Positions 9,786-18,988 are shown, counted from the first letter of the stretch. The stretch: DNA of 64,000 nt from Actinomycetaceae bacterium (GCA_030538185.1 JAUNUK010000001.1:873121-937120); one strand, 5' to 3'. Made by a program: numbers and translations. Notes: generated by a model not told the origin, from the sequence alone.

Positions 9786-11166
9786 GCCTAGTTTGGTTAC
9801 AGGCTCCCACACTATCTGTAGCGGGTTCCACTTGGGATATCTGCCAGTTGCCTGCCTCGCAAGCCTCTAAAAGGATCTCAACACAGCGCGGAGCCAAGGC
9901 GTTAACACGACTCATACCGCCCTGCTTGTCGATCTTTTCGTAGGCTCCCTGAGTGATTGTGGCCTCAAGTCTCGTTGTCGTGGTCTTTGCCTCGACAATA
10001 GCCACGTCGGACACCTGGGTTGTCAAGCCTCTGATCTGTACCCCGACAGAGGCAATCGAAGCCAACAACGCCATATCGCTTTCGGCAATAGCGCTTCCTG
10101 CTTTATTGATCTTGGCCAGGGCAGGTGCATCCCCTTCCATAAGTGCCCGATCGCGTATCGCCAAAAGACGAGCAACTTCGCGCAGCACAGCCCCAGGATC
10201 CCCAAGTGGCTTCATGTCCAGGCCCTCACCCACCTTAGAATCCTCAGCCGCAATAGCAGTTTCGTCTCCCAGTGTGGACGCATAGGTAGTGGCCTGAGTA
10301 TTTTCCTCGTCAAACATGCTTGTAGCCAAACCGGCCATCCCTACAACAAGACCCACAGCGCAGATTCCAAGCAGTGCAGGTTTAAGTATTCTGAAGGTCT
10401 TTCTGCCTCGGTTTTCCCTGTGGCGACCTCTCTTTTTCTTGTCCTCTACTGTGGTCGCTTCATATTTCACCTCTGCTCGAATTTGTGCCCCAATCAAGTC
10501 GAGTTGTGCTGGAACACCTAAACTTTCCGTGAGGTGTGCTTCGGTCAAGATTTTTTCAAGTTCAACAGCCGAACAGCGGGTTTCAGGATCATTTCCGAGG
10601 GCGGATTGTAAATACTGTGGCTCTAAGCCCAATTCTTGCAGTACCTTGGCCAAAGAGTACACATCACCAGCGGCACTGGGACCCGTTAGGGACCTTTCTG
10701 GCGCACTAAACCCCGGGGTGCCTTGTTCACCTGGCCACCCCAAAGTGTCCAGAAGAATGGCGTGCCCGCCCTCGGACATGAAGATATTGGATGGGGAGAT
10801 ATCGGCATGTGCCAGCCCATAATTGTGCAGGTGTGCCAATCCTTGAGCCACATGAATGCCCAAAGAGGTAACCTGTCCGGGGCTAAAGCGGGTGCAGGAC
10901 ATGACAATGTCCAAAGATTCCCCAACAAGGTATTCCCACACAAGGACCATGCGTCCGGCACTAATCATGTGTATGTCACGAAGATCGCGCAAAGCAGGAT
11001 GTGTAAAACCCAATAGGGCATCTGCCTTGGCGTGCCACTGAGGATCTTGGGGCGAAGTGATGACCTGTACAGCTACTGTGTCACCATTGGCAGTTGTGGC
11101 CCGCCACATGGTGGTGCCACTTCCGTGACTGAGTGCTTCGTGTAGCTCGTAGCCTTCAATAACCAT
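9757..11166 (-). CDS. Ser/Thr protein kinase-like membrane protein, probable pseudokinase
   Basis: A 469-residue protein with a cytoplasmic kinase-fold domain (about 1-220), a basic linker, one transmembrane segment (about 260-285, rich in Gly/Ala/Val/Leu) and an extracytoplasmic C-terminal domain. The glycine loop HGSGTT is partly kept (14-19). The position of the invariant VAVK lysine is Gln34 (VAVQV). The catalytic loop reads HADISPSN with Asp122 and Asn127 kept, and the DFG motif is DTL at 140-142. Loss of the lysine suggests weak or absent phosphotransfer, so a pseudokinase or signalling scaffold is likely. The start at 11166 was chosen because the kinase fold begins directly there and upstream codons overlap the divergent promoter; no strong ribosome site is seen. 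Confidence 0.75.
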   Translation of the reverse strand: MVIEGYELHEALSHGSGTTMWRATTANGDTVAVQVITSPQDPQWHAKADALLGFTHPALRDLRDIHMISAGRMVLVWEYLVGESLDIVMSCTRFSPGQVTSLGIHVAQGLAHLHNYGLAHADISPSNIFMSEGGHAILLDTLGWPGEQGTPGFSAPERSLTGPSAAGDVYSLAKVLQELGLEPQYLQSALGNDPETRCSAVELEKILTEAHLTESLGVPAQLDLIGAQIRAEVKYEATTVEDKKKRGRHRENRGRKTFRILKPALLGICAVGLVVGMAGLATSMFDEENTQATTYASTLGDETAIAAEDSKVGEGLDMKPLGDPGAVLREVARLLAIRDRALMEGDAPALAKINKAGSAIAESDMALLASIASVGVQIRGLTTQVSDVAIVEAKTTTTRLEATITQGAYEKIDKQGGMSRVNALAPRCVEILLEACEAGNWQISQVEPATDSVGACNQTRRVLADPSQS

Positions 11167-11278
11167 GGCACAAGCCCACCACATAAGGCCTACATGCAAT
11201 ACAACACGTAGGCGATCTGTGGATAACTTTGTTACACGGATGCCTGTGGACAACTTTGGGGGCATGCCCGCTTCACGG

Positions 11279-11284
11279 TAGGCT
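11279..11284 (+). promoter_or_regulatory. Candidate promoter of the DUF4191 gene
   Basis: TAGGCT followed by 6 nt would start transcription at 11291, three bases before the ATG at 11294, giving an almost leaderless mRNA. Confidence 0.35.
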
Positions 11285-11293
11285 AGTCCTACT

Positions 11294-12004
11294 ATGGCAA
11301 AGACTGACAAGAACACAGCAAGCACGGCACCCGCGCCAAAAAAACGTAGGTTTTGGTCGGCTTTCACTGATTCCTACACGGTTATCAAACGCACCTATCC
11401 TTGGATACCCTGGGCAATGCTCGGTTCCACACTGGGTGCAATAGCGCTGTGTTTAACCATCGGCTTCCTCACTAACAGCATTCTTACTTGGGCTTTCACC
11501 GCAGTCCTAATGATCGTGCTCATCCCTATGATCTGGCTGACAGCACTGGTTCGTAGGGCCATGTACAAACAGATTGACGGCAGGCCAGGGGCAGTCGGTG
11601 CAGCCCTTTCAGAGCTGCGTGGGGCATGGATCACTTCAGAAGAACCTGTTGGTTTTTCACGAGAACAAGATCTTGTCTGGCGTATTGTGGGCCGCCCTGG
11701 GGTTGTCCTCATATCTGAAGGCCCTACGACTAGGGTGCGGGGCATGCTGGAAGACGAAGCCAAGAAAGCACAGCGTGTTGTCTCAACTGTTCCAGTACAC
11801 CAAATCCAAGTGGGCAATGATGAAGGACAAGTTCCTTTAATCAAATTGCGTTCGGCCCTCAGAAGGCTTCCCAAGGCGCTCAACCGCGAGGACGTGCCCT
11901 CCGTGTCAAAGCGACTGAAGGCCCTAGAGGCGAAGGGACTTCCCATTCCAAAGGGCATCGATCCTGCAAAGGTCCGCCCCTCCAGGCGTGCGCAACGCGG
12001 CTGA
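11294..12004 (+). CDS. DUF4191 family membrane protein
   Basis: A 236-residue protein of the actinobacterial DUF4191 family (mycobacterial Rv2219 type), function unknown. After a basic N-terminus, two adjacent transmembrane segments (about 38-60 and 66-88) are followed by a long soluble, basic C-terminal domain. Its place between the E2 gene and the glnE/glnA2 region fits the mycobacterial neighbourhood. The start is supported by a near-leaderless promoter; no Shine-Dalgarno is visible. Confidence 0.78.
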   Translation: MAKTDKNTASTAPAPKKRRFWSAFTDSYTVIKRTYPWIPWAMLGSTLGAIALCLTIGFLTNSILTWAFTAVLMIVLIPMIWLTALVRRAMYKQIDGRPGAVGAALSELRGAWITSEEPVGFSREQDLVWRIVGRPGVVLISEGPTTRVRGMLEDEAKKAQRVVSTVPVHQIQVGNDEGQVPLIKLRSALRRLPKALNREDVPSVSKRLKALEAKGLPIPKGIDPAKVRPSRRAQRG

Positions 12005-12039
12005 CGCATAACCACTCAAGGCTCCCGCGAAAGGCTCCC

Positions 12040-12939
12040 ATGCGTCGTTCAGTTTTGGTCCTCCTTCTCGCAGCGTCCGTGATTCTTGTGGGCTGTTCAC
12101 CTCGTGAAGCCGGACTTCCGAACGCGGGCTACGACCTTTCAGAGCTTCAAAGCGTTGAGAGTATCGCCGCGATGGTGCCGCAAGACGTTAAAGAGCGTGG
12201 GGTATTGAGGAACGGCGCAGCTATTGACTACCCTCCTGCAGAATTTACTTCACACATTGATGGTAAAACTTCTTTAGGCTATGACATTGACATTGCCCGC
12301 GCACTGGCTAAGGTGATGGGCCTATCGGGAGCTGAAACGACGCATACGACCTTCGAGAAATTACTCGATCAGGTCGGCACGAATGTCGATCTGAGCATCT
12401 CCTCTTTTACTATCAGCCCCAGCAGAAGCGCCAACTACGCCATGATCTCCTATATCGAGGTCGGCTCACAGTTCGCTGTCGCTAAAGGAAATCCCACCAA
12501 GTTTGATCCCTTCGAACCTTGTGGCAAAACTATTGGCGTCCAAAAAGGCAGCTACCAAGAAGCCGAGCTGCTTCCGACGATGTCTCAGGCTTGCGAGCAA
12601 GAAGGCAAGGACACGATCGTCATTAAGGCTCATCAGCTTCAAACAGAGATCGCGCCCAAGGTCATCGCCGGACAATACGATGCTGCTTTGGCTGATAGCC
12701 CTGTTATCGACTACACGATCTCCCAATTCGACGAGGAATTAGAAACCGTGGGTGACATTGTGGCTGCCGCGAAGCAGGGAATAGTCATTTCCAAAGACAA
12801 TAGGCAACTAATAGATGCCACAGCCTTGGCCATGCAAGAGCTTATGGACAACGGGACTTTGGCGGCGATCTTGAGCCACTACGGTGTGGATTCCTTAGCT
12901 CTCAAGACCGCCAAGATTTATGAAGAGGGCAAGTCTTGA
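12040..12939 (+). CDS. Amino-acid ABC transporter substrate-binding lipoprotein (SBP_bac_3)
   Basis: A 299-residue secreted lipoprotein. The signal peptide ends in the lipobox ILVGC with Cys at residue 19, so it is predicted to be lipid-anchored on the outer face of the membrane. The remainder is a family 3 periplasmic-binding fold typical of polar amino acid or glutamate/glutamine receptors (GYDIDIARALAKVMG near 86, SISSFTISPSRSANY near 125). No permease or ATPase gene is adjacent, so it is an orphan receptor in this window. GAAAGG precedes the ATG. It follows DUF4191 by 35 bp and may be co-transcribed with it. Confidence 0.88.
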   Translation: MRRSVLVLLLAASVILVGCSPREAGLPNAGYDLSELQSVESIAAMVPQDVKERGVLRNGAAIDYPPAEFTSHIDGKTSLGYDIDIARALAKVMGLSGAETTHTTFEKLLDQVGTNVDLSISSFTISPSRSANYAMISYIEVGSQFAVAKGNPTKFDPFEPCGKTIGVQKGSYQEAELLPTMSQACEQEGKDTIVIKAHQLQTEIAPKVIAGQYDAALADSPVIDYTISQFDEELETVGDIVAAAKQGIVISKDNRQLIDATALAMQELMDNGTLAAILSHYGVDSLALKTAKIYEEGKS

Positions 12940-12980
12940 CCTCGTGTGCGTCTCGCGCCCACTGAAACACAGCCCAATCC

Positions 12981-13661
12981 CTAGTTTTCTAAAACGTGAT
13001 TCGAGGTTATGGGTGCTCCTCCTGGTATAACCTCCCACTCATTGATCGCGCGATCTGCCCACAGGCTACACGACCATCCTGTTTCAGGTGACCCCTCCAA
13101 CAGTGTCAAAGCCGTGTTCGGGGATGGGTGCTGCCCCACCAAATCAGCCGACAATTCGGGGCTGCGTTGAGCAGCCCACACCCTCATAATCGCACCGTGT
13201 GCAACTACTGCGACCGTGTCATCGTCCTCAAGGCCCTCACAGGCCCAAGCGATCCCCCGATCGAAACGCGCCAAAACTGCGTACCCGTCCTCGGAATTGG
13301 GCATGGGGTTATCCAGACGTATTCCTGCGCACCAATCCACGACCCGCAGCAGATAATCTTCCTGGTCTGCCACCTTGGTGGACATCTCAATATCCCCGGC
13401 AACAATTTCGCGAAGGTCCTCGTTTTCCTCTACCTCCAGCCCAAAGTGCTGGGCCAGAGGAGCAGCGGTCTGCTTTGCCCTTTCAATGAAAGAGGCCACA
13501 ACCCGTTTGGGACTATTGCCAATAAGTCGCTCCCATTTTTCAGGGATTGCAAGGGCTTGTGCCAGGCCGGTTTCGTTCAGAGGCATTCCTGGGTGGGCTG
13601 TATCCAAGGCACCCTCAACATTGGCTTGGGTTTGACCATGGCGGATAAGAACTAAACGCAT
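12981..13661 (-). CDS. Histidine phosphatase family protein (phosphoglycerate mutase-like)
   Basis: A 226-residue branch-1 histidine phosphatase. The N-terminal LIRHGQTQANVEG (from residue 4) carries the phospho-accepting His of the RHG motif; AVVAHGAIMRVW near 150 supplies the second His. The substrate is unknown; members act on sugar phosphates, nucleotides or proteins. The ATG at 13661 follows AGGAG by 7 nt, which rules out longer in-frame starts further upstream. Its upstream region merges into the AT-rich DNA before rep, so this gene marks the left edge of the island. Confidence 0.88.
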   Translation of the reverse strand: MRLVLIRHGQTQANVEGALDTAHPGMPLNETGLAQALAIPEKWERLIGNSPKRVVASFIERAKQTAAPLAQHFGLEVEENEDLREIVAGDIEMSTKVADQEDYLLRVVDWCAGIRLDNPMPNSEDGYAVLARFDRGIAWACEGLEDDDTVAVVAHGAIMRVWAAQRSPELSADLVGQHPSPNTALTLLEGSPETGWSCSLWADRAINEWEVIPGGAPITSNHVLEN

Positions 13662-14078
13662 TGACACTCCTGGTTGCACTCTGCAGACTGCTGACAAACC
13701 CCACCATATCCAGATGAACCCCACAGCTCCAAGCCAAAACAATGTGCCAACACCCAGCTGACCGACTCGAAAATGTGACCAGAGTCATACTAGCAAAATT
13801 CTGAAATAACCCTGAAAAGCCACTGAGAAAAGAGAGAAACATTCCTTAATCAAACACAATATAAACACTTATCTATAACTGAAAACGTCCTCAATGATAC
13901 TAAAGAACCCAAATAGCATGTGAGCCACACATACTATATCTATAACCCACAAAATCAACACAATATCTGAGAGATCTCTAAGAAATATCGACATTCTAAT
14001 ATAGATTATACCCTACGCCCACTGTTGTCAACTAGCCACTACTTGAATAGGTTTAAAGAAACTAATTAAGGAGAAATC
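13662..14078. other. 417-bp AT-rich non-coding region before rep
   Basis: Base composition shifts sharply to A+T from about 13790, unlike the flanking housekeeping DNA. It contains a perfect 10-bp palindrome AGAGATCTCT (13970-13979), a TGTG-AGC-CACA inverted repeat near 13919-13929 and a CTTATCT stretch near 13868. The latter weakly resembles the nick region of pC194-type rolling-circle plasmids. AAGGAG stands before the rep ATG. It is a candidate replication origin or promoter region, but no nick site can be assigned with confidence. Confidence 0.4.
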
Positions 14079-15212
14079 ATGGCATTACATACATCTGGGA
14101 CCTCAGGTCTTGTTAATACGCGTTTTTTTAATACTTTCCCTCAGAACATCGATTCGCTTTTCGTTAGTCTTTATCGAAAGAACGTACTTAAAAGGACCCT
14201 CCGAAGTTTCTTTCCTATTAATTTCTATGACGGTTCGAGGCAAAGATATCCGCGCCCAGCGCAGTGCGGAGATCCCATAGGCAAGATCGTTTCGGTTAAG
14301 GTCGGCAACACGGGTGCCTTCTTCCAAAACGTGGTCAGGTGTGGGAACAAATGGATATGTCCTACATGTTCCAATCATTTCAAAGGACAGTGGAGAAATT
14401 ATGCCGTCAATGCAACCCAAAATGCCATGGATCAAAACATGCAGGTACTGCTTCTGACACTAACCATTCCACACAAGGCCACGGATAACCTAGGTTCTCT
14501 ATTATCCATACTTACTAAAGCGTGGGTAGATTTATCTAGGCTTCTGAAGTCAGGGGTTCTGTTACGCCCATACGGGTACGGGGGCCTCATCCGTGCAACG
14601 GAAGTGACCTATGGGAAGGCCCACGGGTGGCATCCTCATTTCCATGTTCTTCTCTTCCTCGATAATCCGATTGCCTCATCTGACCTCGATACAGTCAAAA
14701 TCAGCCTCCAAAAAATGTGGACAAAATACCTTGCAATACGAGGCATCATCCTTCAAGCCGGCAGGGTCAAGATTGATGTTCGTCCTATCGAGTCACCCAA
14801 GGAAGCCGGATACATATTCAAGACACAAGACTCAAACACACCGGATCATTACACGCCTTTTGAACTGATTGACGCGATCGAAGGAAGGTTAGCAGACATT
14901 AAACCAAACCACGCCAAACTTTTAATCATAGACTTCCTTCTTCAAACTAAACACAAACATTTCGCAGATGCGACAAAAGAAATCGACAAGTTTGCCACCC
15001 GTCCCTCCAAACTAAAGCGCAAACATGGTGGAGGTGAAGAAGGCGAAAATCAAGTGGGAGCAGTATCTCTTTTTGAAATACCTACAAAACGCTACAGGCA
15101 GTTACAAAAGAACACCGACATGGTCTGCGAGGTCTTCATCCTTGCAAGCAACAAGAAAACCCTATTTCACGCAGAATACATTGCAAAGGAAAAACCCCTT
15201 GACAATAACTGA
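13760..15212 (+). mobile_element. Probable integrated rolling-circle plasmid remnant (AT-rich region plus rep)
   Basis: The only mobile-type gene here is the rep gene, preceded by an AT-rich stretch and followed immediately by a convergent gene that it overlaps. Lower GC than both sides and the plasmid-type replication protein suggest integration of a small replicon. No integrase, flanking direct repeats or second plasmid gene was found, so the borders given are approximate. Confidence 0.45.
14079..15212 (+). CDS. rep: Rolling-circle replication initiator protein (Rep_1 type)
   Basis: A 377-residue protein of the plasmid Rep_1 family, which nicks one DNA strand at the double-strand origin and stays bound to the 5' end through tyrosine. 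Visible features: a zinc-ribbon-like CGNKWICPTC (Cys88, 95, 98), the metal-binding HUH motif HPHFH (His185, 187, 189) and the catalytic YxxK motif GYIFK (Tyr245, Lys248). All key residues are present, so the protein could be active. The ATG follows AAGGAG. Composition is much more A+T rich than neighbours, consistent with transfer. The last 46 bp overlap the 3' end of the convergent secreted-protein gene. Confidence 0.85.
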   Translation: MALHTSGTSGLVNTRFFNTFPQNIDSLFVSLYRKNVLKRTLRSFFPINFYDGSRQRYPRPAQCGDPIGKIVSVKVGNTGAFFQNVVRCGNKWICPTCSNHFKGQWRNYAVNATQNAMDQNMQVLLLTLTIPHKATDNLGSLLSILTKAWVDLSRLLKSGVLLRPYGYGGLIRATEVTYGKAHGWHPHFHVLLFLDNPIASSDLDTVKISLQKMWTKYLAIRGIILQAGRVKIDVRPIESPKEAGYIFKTQDSNTPDHYTPFELIDAIEGRLADIKPNHAKLLIIDFLLQTKHKHFADATKEIDKFATRPSKLKRKHGGGEEGENQVGAVSLFEIPTKRYRQLQKNTDMVCEVFILASNKKTLFHAEYIAKEKPLDNN

Positions 15213-17119
15213 GCCATAGATTCTGCTTGTCTTTGCCTCTCATCCAATGTTGCCGCTCTAGGATCTGCAAACTCTCCCAGAATCATAAAGTTCGTGTCAT
15301 CGCCCATGAGCGCGCGTAATGCTGCAACCTGTCCTTCTTTTCGGGGTGCTAGTTGCGTGGCCAATGTTGCCCCGTCAGTTCTGAACAGTCCCATACCACT
15401 GGTGGTGATGGCCCCCACCCCTTGGCCTCGTTCCTCGTAACCGTCATCATCGAAATGCGAATAGTTGCCCACCGAGTTAGCGACCGGATGAAAACGAGCC
15501 ACCGTAGACTCATGCGCCTCACCAAAAGGCGAACGCTTATCCACTGACGATTCATCGGCCAGAACTTCCTTCAAGTCCTCAGACTGATTATCGAAAATAA
15601 AGTCATAGGTGTAGGTGTAGTACCCCGCCCCCAAAGCAGGCACGTTATACGTCTGCGTATCCAAAGAGTGTGAGCGAGGGTCACCGGCCCCAGGACCACC
15701 AAACACTAAAGTCTCCATCGGTGCCGCTTCCACAGTTTGCGTCAACCCCGGAGCGTTCACCAGATTATCGCGGGGGTTAAACCACAACCGAGACTCCACC
15801 ACAACCGGCAGGTACTCCTTCTTACAAATAAACGCATTGGGGTCTTCAGGCTTGTCCGGGTCTTGCACCTTTTCCACCTTATGAGGCCAGTCATCCTTCG
15901 GATCAGGGTCAGTACCGTCTGGTATTTGGTCCGAGGTTACTGTCACCGTGTCATGGAAAGAATAGTGCTTTATCGCATCATCCGAACGATGCGTCGTCCC
16001 ATTAGGCGTATCAACCCTTTGAATCATGTTTCGCGAGATTTGCGAGGCAAAGGAAAGATTAAACTTCGGTTTCGGACAATCTTCGGTAATTTCACCCGGC
16101 GCGCTCGTCGTGTTAGACCGTATCTCCGCATTTGTGGTTCCGGCCCAGATCAGGCTTTGTTGTGTCGAGCGCACATTCGTTTTATAGACCGCCGTAAGTT
16201 GCGGCAACTTCGGGTAAAGAACCGACACATTCACTGGCTTCGTGGCATCGACGGCAGTAATGGTCATGTTCATGTCCGGGTAGTTCGGGTTCGTGAAACC
16301 CGCAAACCCAAAACTTGTGGGGCCAGAATTAGACATATCGGCTTGTTGTAGGTCTGTGATTGTCCCATTTTCTATATGAACTTGAAATGGAGCCTGATTA
16401 AGTAAAAGCTGCGGGTTACTAGCCTCTGCCTCCGAACCAAACAACACCTTATTAATACCCGTGACCTTCACAACCCCGGGTTGACCGGGAGCGCTCGCTT
16501 GCGACTCAATCTTTGCAAACACGCTAGGGTTAGGGCTTCCTCCCGCATTGACGTAAGAGTCACGAACCTTCATTGTGGCTTCTTGAGCGAAACGGTTACC
16601 AATATCCTTAGAAATGGCCGTGTATTGGGAATAGGCCGATTGACCACCCAAACCAGCCACTAGGTATAGACCGGCCTTAACACCTCGTTGATTCATCCCC
16701 ATCTTCTTATACGCGCCCGTAAACGGGTCATAGTGATCATTGTGTTGCGAGATAATAAAGGCCATCTTCGCAATGGCCGGACCAGCGATAGTATGGGCAC
16801 CACTTTGCGGATAGACCGTCATACTAGACCCAGGGCCAGGACTAATCACTTGGTCGTTATATTTGGGGTTAGCCTCCCACACCGGCCCACCCTTCTGGTC
16901 ATCTAAGGAACAGTAATAGGTTCGCCCGTCAGGGCCATTGAAACCGCCCTCAACATTATGTCCATACAAGAAAGACCCCTCACCAAGACTCCACCCACCA
17001 CCCGCATTAGCAGACGGCAATGTCATTGCCGGGATGAAACCCGCAACAATAAGTGAGGTTACGGCAAACAAGCCGAGGAAACGAAGAAGAAAAGAACGAG
17101 AACTATAACGCGAGTGCAT
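15167..17119 (-). CDS. Large secreted protein, probably truncated at its C-terminus
   Basis: A 650-residue exported protein of unrecognised family. The N-terminus is a clear signal peptide: basic start, hydrophobic core FLLRFLGLFAVTSLIVAGFIP, then a likely cleavage after SANA near residue 40. The mature part is polar, with few cysteines. A YYC segment shortly after the signal peptide recalls the beginning of Cys-Gln thioester adhesin domains, but the partner glutamine is not evident. No LPXTG, terminal hydrophobic segment or repeat anchor is present, and the last 15 codons lie inside the antisense strand of rep. I infer that rep integration replaced the original 3' end. The ATG at 17119 follows AAAGG by 8 nt. 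Confidence 0.7.
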   Translation of the reverse strand: MHSRYSSRSFLLRFLGLFAVTSLIVAGFIPAMTLPSANAGGGWSLGEGSFLYGHNVEGGFNGPDGRTYYCSLDDQKGGPVWEANPKYNDQVISPGPGSSMTVYPQSGAHTIAGPAIAKMAFIISQHNDHYDPFTGAYKKMGMNQRGVKAGLYLVAGLGGQSAYSQYTAISKDIGNRFAQEATMKVRDSYVNAGGSPNPSVFAKIESQASAPGQPGVVKVTGINKVLFGSEAEASNPQLLLNQAPFQVHIENGTITDLQQADMSNSGPTSFGFAGFTNPNYPDMNMTITAVDATKPVNVSVLYPKLPQLTAVYKTNVRSTQQSLIWAGTTNAEIRSNTTSAPGEITEDCPKPKFNLSFASQISRNMIQRVDTPNGTTHRSDDAIKHYSFHDTVTVTSDQIPDGTDPDPKDDWPHKVEKVQDPDKPEDPNAFICKKEYLPVVVESRLWFNPRDNLVNAPGLTQTVEAAPMETLVFGGPGAGDPRSHSLDTQTYNVPALGAGYYTYTYDFIFDNQSEDLKEVLADESSVDKRSPFGEAHESTVARFHPVANSVGNYSHFDDDGYEERGQGVGAITTSGMGLFRTDGATLATQLAPRKEGQVAALRALMGDDTNFMILGEFADPRAATLDERQRQAESMAQLLSRGFSFAMYSA

Positions 17120-17284
17120 ATACGGCACCTTTCCTCGAACACGGACAAACATAAATGTGACCGCCCCAATAACAATAGTGAACGGGAACTCTTATTAGAT
17201 AAGACTTCCCCCTTAAAGAAAAGGATACCCCATAAAAATAATCACCCTATTGAGCGATAAAAATAGCGTGAATAGAAAGTTTGA

Positions 17285-17315
17285 GGGCCTAACCGAAAAT
17301 AACGGCTAGGCCCCC
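17285..17315 (-). terminator. Terminator hairpin of the cell-wall-binding-repeat gene
   Basis: The arms 17285-17295 and 17303-17313 form an 11-bp stem with one G-U type mismatch position and a 7-nt A/T loop. It lies downstream of the stop at 17342 and upstream of the next minus-strand gene, so the two secreted-protein genes are probably separate transcripts. Confidence 0.6.
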
Positions 17316-17341
17316 AAAACAAGGAGAAGAATAAAACGGGA

Positions 17342-18988
17342 TTAGTAAGCGGAAGGATTAAGAATGTACTCCCAAGGACGGTAGTTTGTCTTATTTACCG
17401 GCAGTCCCTTACCCGGCTCACAAGTACCTCGCATAATGGCTAAACCAACCTGATTGCGGACACCACTAACTGAGGGATTGAACTTATCAACATAGTTAGA
17501 GCCGTGGGATTCATCCAATGTCTCATGCTTAACAATAATGAAATTAGAGTTCTTGTCCATGAGGCGTGCCCAGTGCGCAGGTGAGTCCTTGAAACGCTCT
17601 GGGTCCCAATGTGTCATCCAAATCGAGCCATCCCCTTCAGGCGAACCTCCGTATGGTTGATTGTGGTTCGTAAACAAACCATTACATGTTTCCAAGGTTT
17701 CAATACCGTTAGCGGCACGAAGTTCCTTGGCTTTTTGCCATGCCTCTTGTTTGCTCATGGTGGGATTAGAAACACCGCCGCTACCAGTGCCGGAAGAACC
17801 CGACCCTAAACTATCAATGCTTCGGCCCCCGTCATCGGGGTCAGAGATACCGTTACAAAATAGAATGAGCTTCTTCTTCACTGGGTCCCAACGACCCTCC
17901 GCAGGCGTACACACCCACTGACCGGCCTCGTTCTTATACCACTTGTTAAGCTCACCACCCGAGGCTTGCCCCGCAGGAACCGCAGGTGCTTGTGGTGTCT
18001 TGGCCCATGCGCCATCTTCTACCACCGCGCTACCGCCCAGGACCCAACCGGGATTATTACGAGGATAAGGGTTAGCGTTCTTCCCCACAAGAACCAGCGG
18101 AGCATTAGAACGTGCCGCAAAAGCCACACCCGCAAGCGCATCAGGAAAAGAAGTAGCCGAGGCATACACGACATTACCCGCATACCCTGCACCCCACCCC
18201 ACAGAATCTTTCATCACCTGAAGTGCAGTGTCGTAACGGTCAACACCCGAAATGCCACGCACCAAAGAGTTAGGCAACGCAGTTGAAACCTCAAACCACA
18301 ACCTGTTATCAATAGCCGCGTTTCCACCAAGGAACACAACCTCCGAAGGATTCATAGCCTTCACCGCGTTCAAAGTCTCACCAGGAATCACATGAGAATC
18401 AGTCAACAACACCGGGTTACCGTTCTTCCCAGCCACCACACCCCCAGCAAGCGCATCAGGGAAGTTCGCCCCCGAGGCAATAAACACCCGAGACTTATTC
18501 GGGGCCATATTCGCAAGGCCAACCGCCGTAGCATAACGATTTGCCCCACCAATGCGAGAAACCTTACCCGAAGGAACAACAGATGAAATCTCAGCCAACG
18601 TAGACTCCGGAATCGCTGCCGTACCCCCCACCACCACAACCGACTGCGGCTTAAGGTGCTGCAAAGCCACCTTCGCATGAGGACTTAACCCCTGCCCCCG
18701 AGAGGTAAGAACCGTCGCACCACTACTTGCAGCCGCGATAGGACCAGCCGCCAAAGCATCAGCAAAATCCTCACCAACAGCAACAAAAACCGTTGAGGCC
18801 CCACCAGGAACACTCATCGCAATACGACTCGCAGTCTCAAACCTATCCGCCCCAGCAATACGAGACACGCTATCAGCACCAAAAGCCGAAACAACCCCAA
18901 AACCCGAACCCCACACCAAACCCAACACCACAACCAAAGAGGTCAAAACCAACCCCACCCTCGACACAAAACCAGCCCTACCACCCAC
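17342..18988 (-). CDS. Secreted cell-wall-binding-repeat (CWB2) protein with a C-terminal CAP-like domain
   Basis: A 548-residue exported protein. After a signal peptide (hydrophobic core near residues 12-30, cleavage likely after SAFGA), three CWB2 repeats follow (about 40-330). Each has the RIxGxxRYxTA start (RIAGADRFETAS, RIGGANRYATAV, GISGVDRYDTAL) and a FPDALAG-type segment; CWB2 domains bind anionic wall polymers non-covalently. A Gly/Ser linker near 400 leads to a C-terminal region. There, AWQKAKELRAANGIETL and DSPAHWARLMDKNSNFIIV resemble the first helix and HW-SPxH-LM segment of CAP/SCP domains; that assignment is tentative. The GTG at 18988 follows GGGAGGGG. The first 90 codons use almost only G- or T-ending codons. 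Confidence 0.8.
   Translation of the reverse strand: MGGRAGFVSRVGLVLTSLVVVLGLVWGSGFGVVSAFGADSVSRIAGADRFETASRIAMSVPGGASTVFVAVGEDFADALAAGPIAAASSGATVLTSRGQGLSPHAKVALQHLKPQSVVVVGGTAAIPESTLAEISSVVPSGKVSRIGGANRYATAVGLANMAPNKSRVFIASGANFPDALAGGVVAGKNGNPVLLTDSHVIPGETLNAVKAMNPSEVVFLGGNAAIDNRLWFEVSTALPNSLVRGISGVDRYDTALQVMKDSVGWGAGYAGNVVYASATSFPDALAGVAFAARSNAPLVLVGKNANPYPRNNPGWVLGGSAVVEDGAWAKTPQAPAVPAGQASGGELNKWYKNEAGQWVCTPAEGRWDPVKKKLILFCNGISDPDDGGRSIDSLGSGSSGTGSGGVSNPTMSKQEAWQKAKELRAANGIETLETCNGLFTNHNQPYGGSPEGDGSIWMTHWDPERFKDSPAHWARLMDKNSNFIIVKHETLDESHGSNYVDKFNPSVSGVRNQVGLAIMRGTCEPGKGLPVNKTNYRPWEYILNPSAY

Noticed and set aside
13003..13034. Terminator hairpin GAGGTTAT/ATAACCTC at the end of the histidine phosphatase gene
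   Set aside because: It lies within the coding sequence, has only 8-bp arms with a 16-nt loop and a distant, short T tract.
14079..15212. Rep gene as phage or transposase gene
   Set aside because: HPHFH plus YxxK and the zinc-ribbon-like segment fit plasmid Rep_1; there is no phage structural gene or transposase signature.
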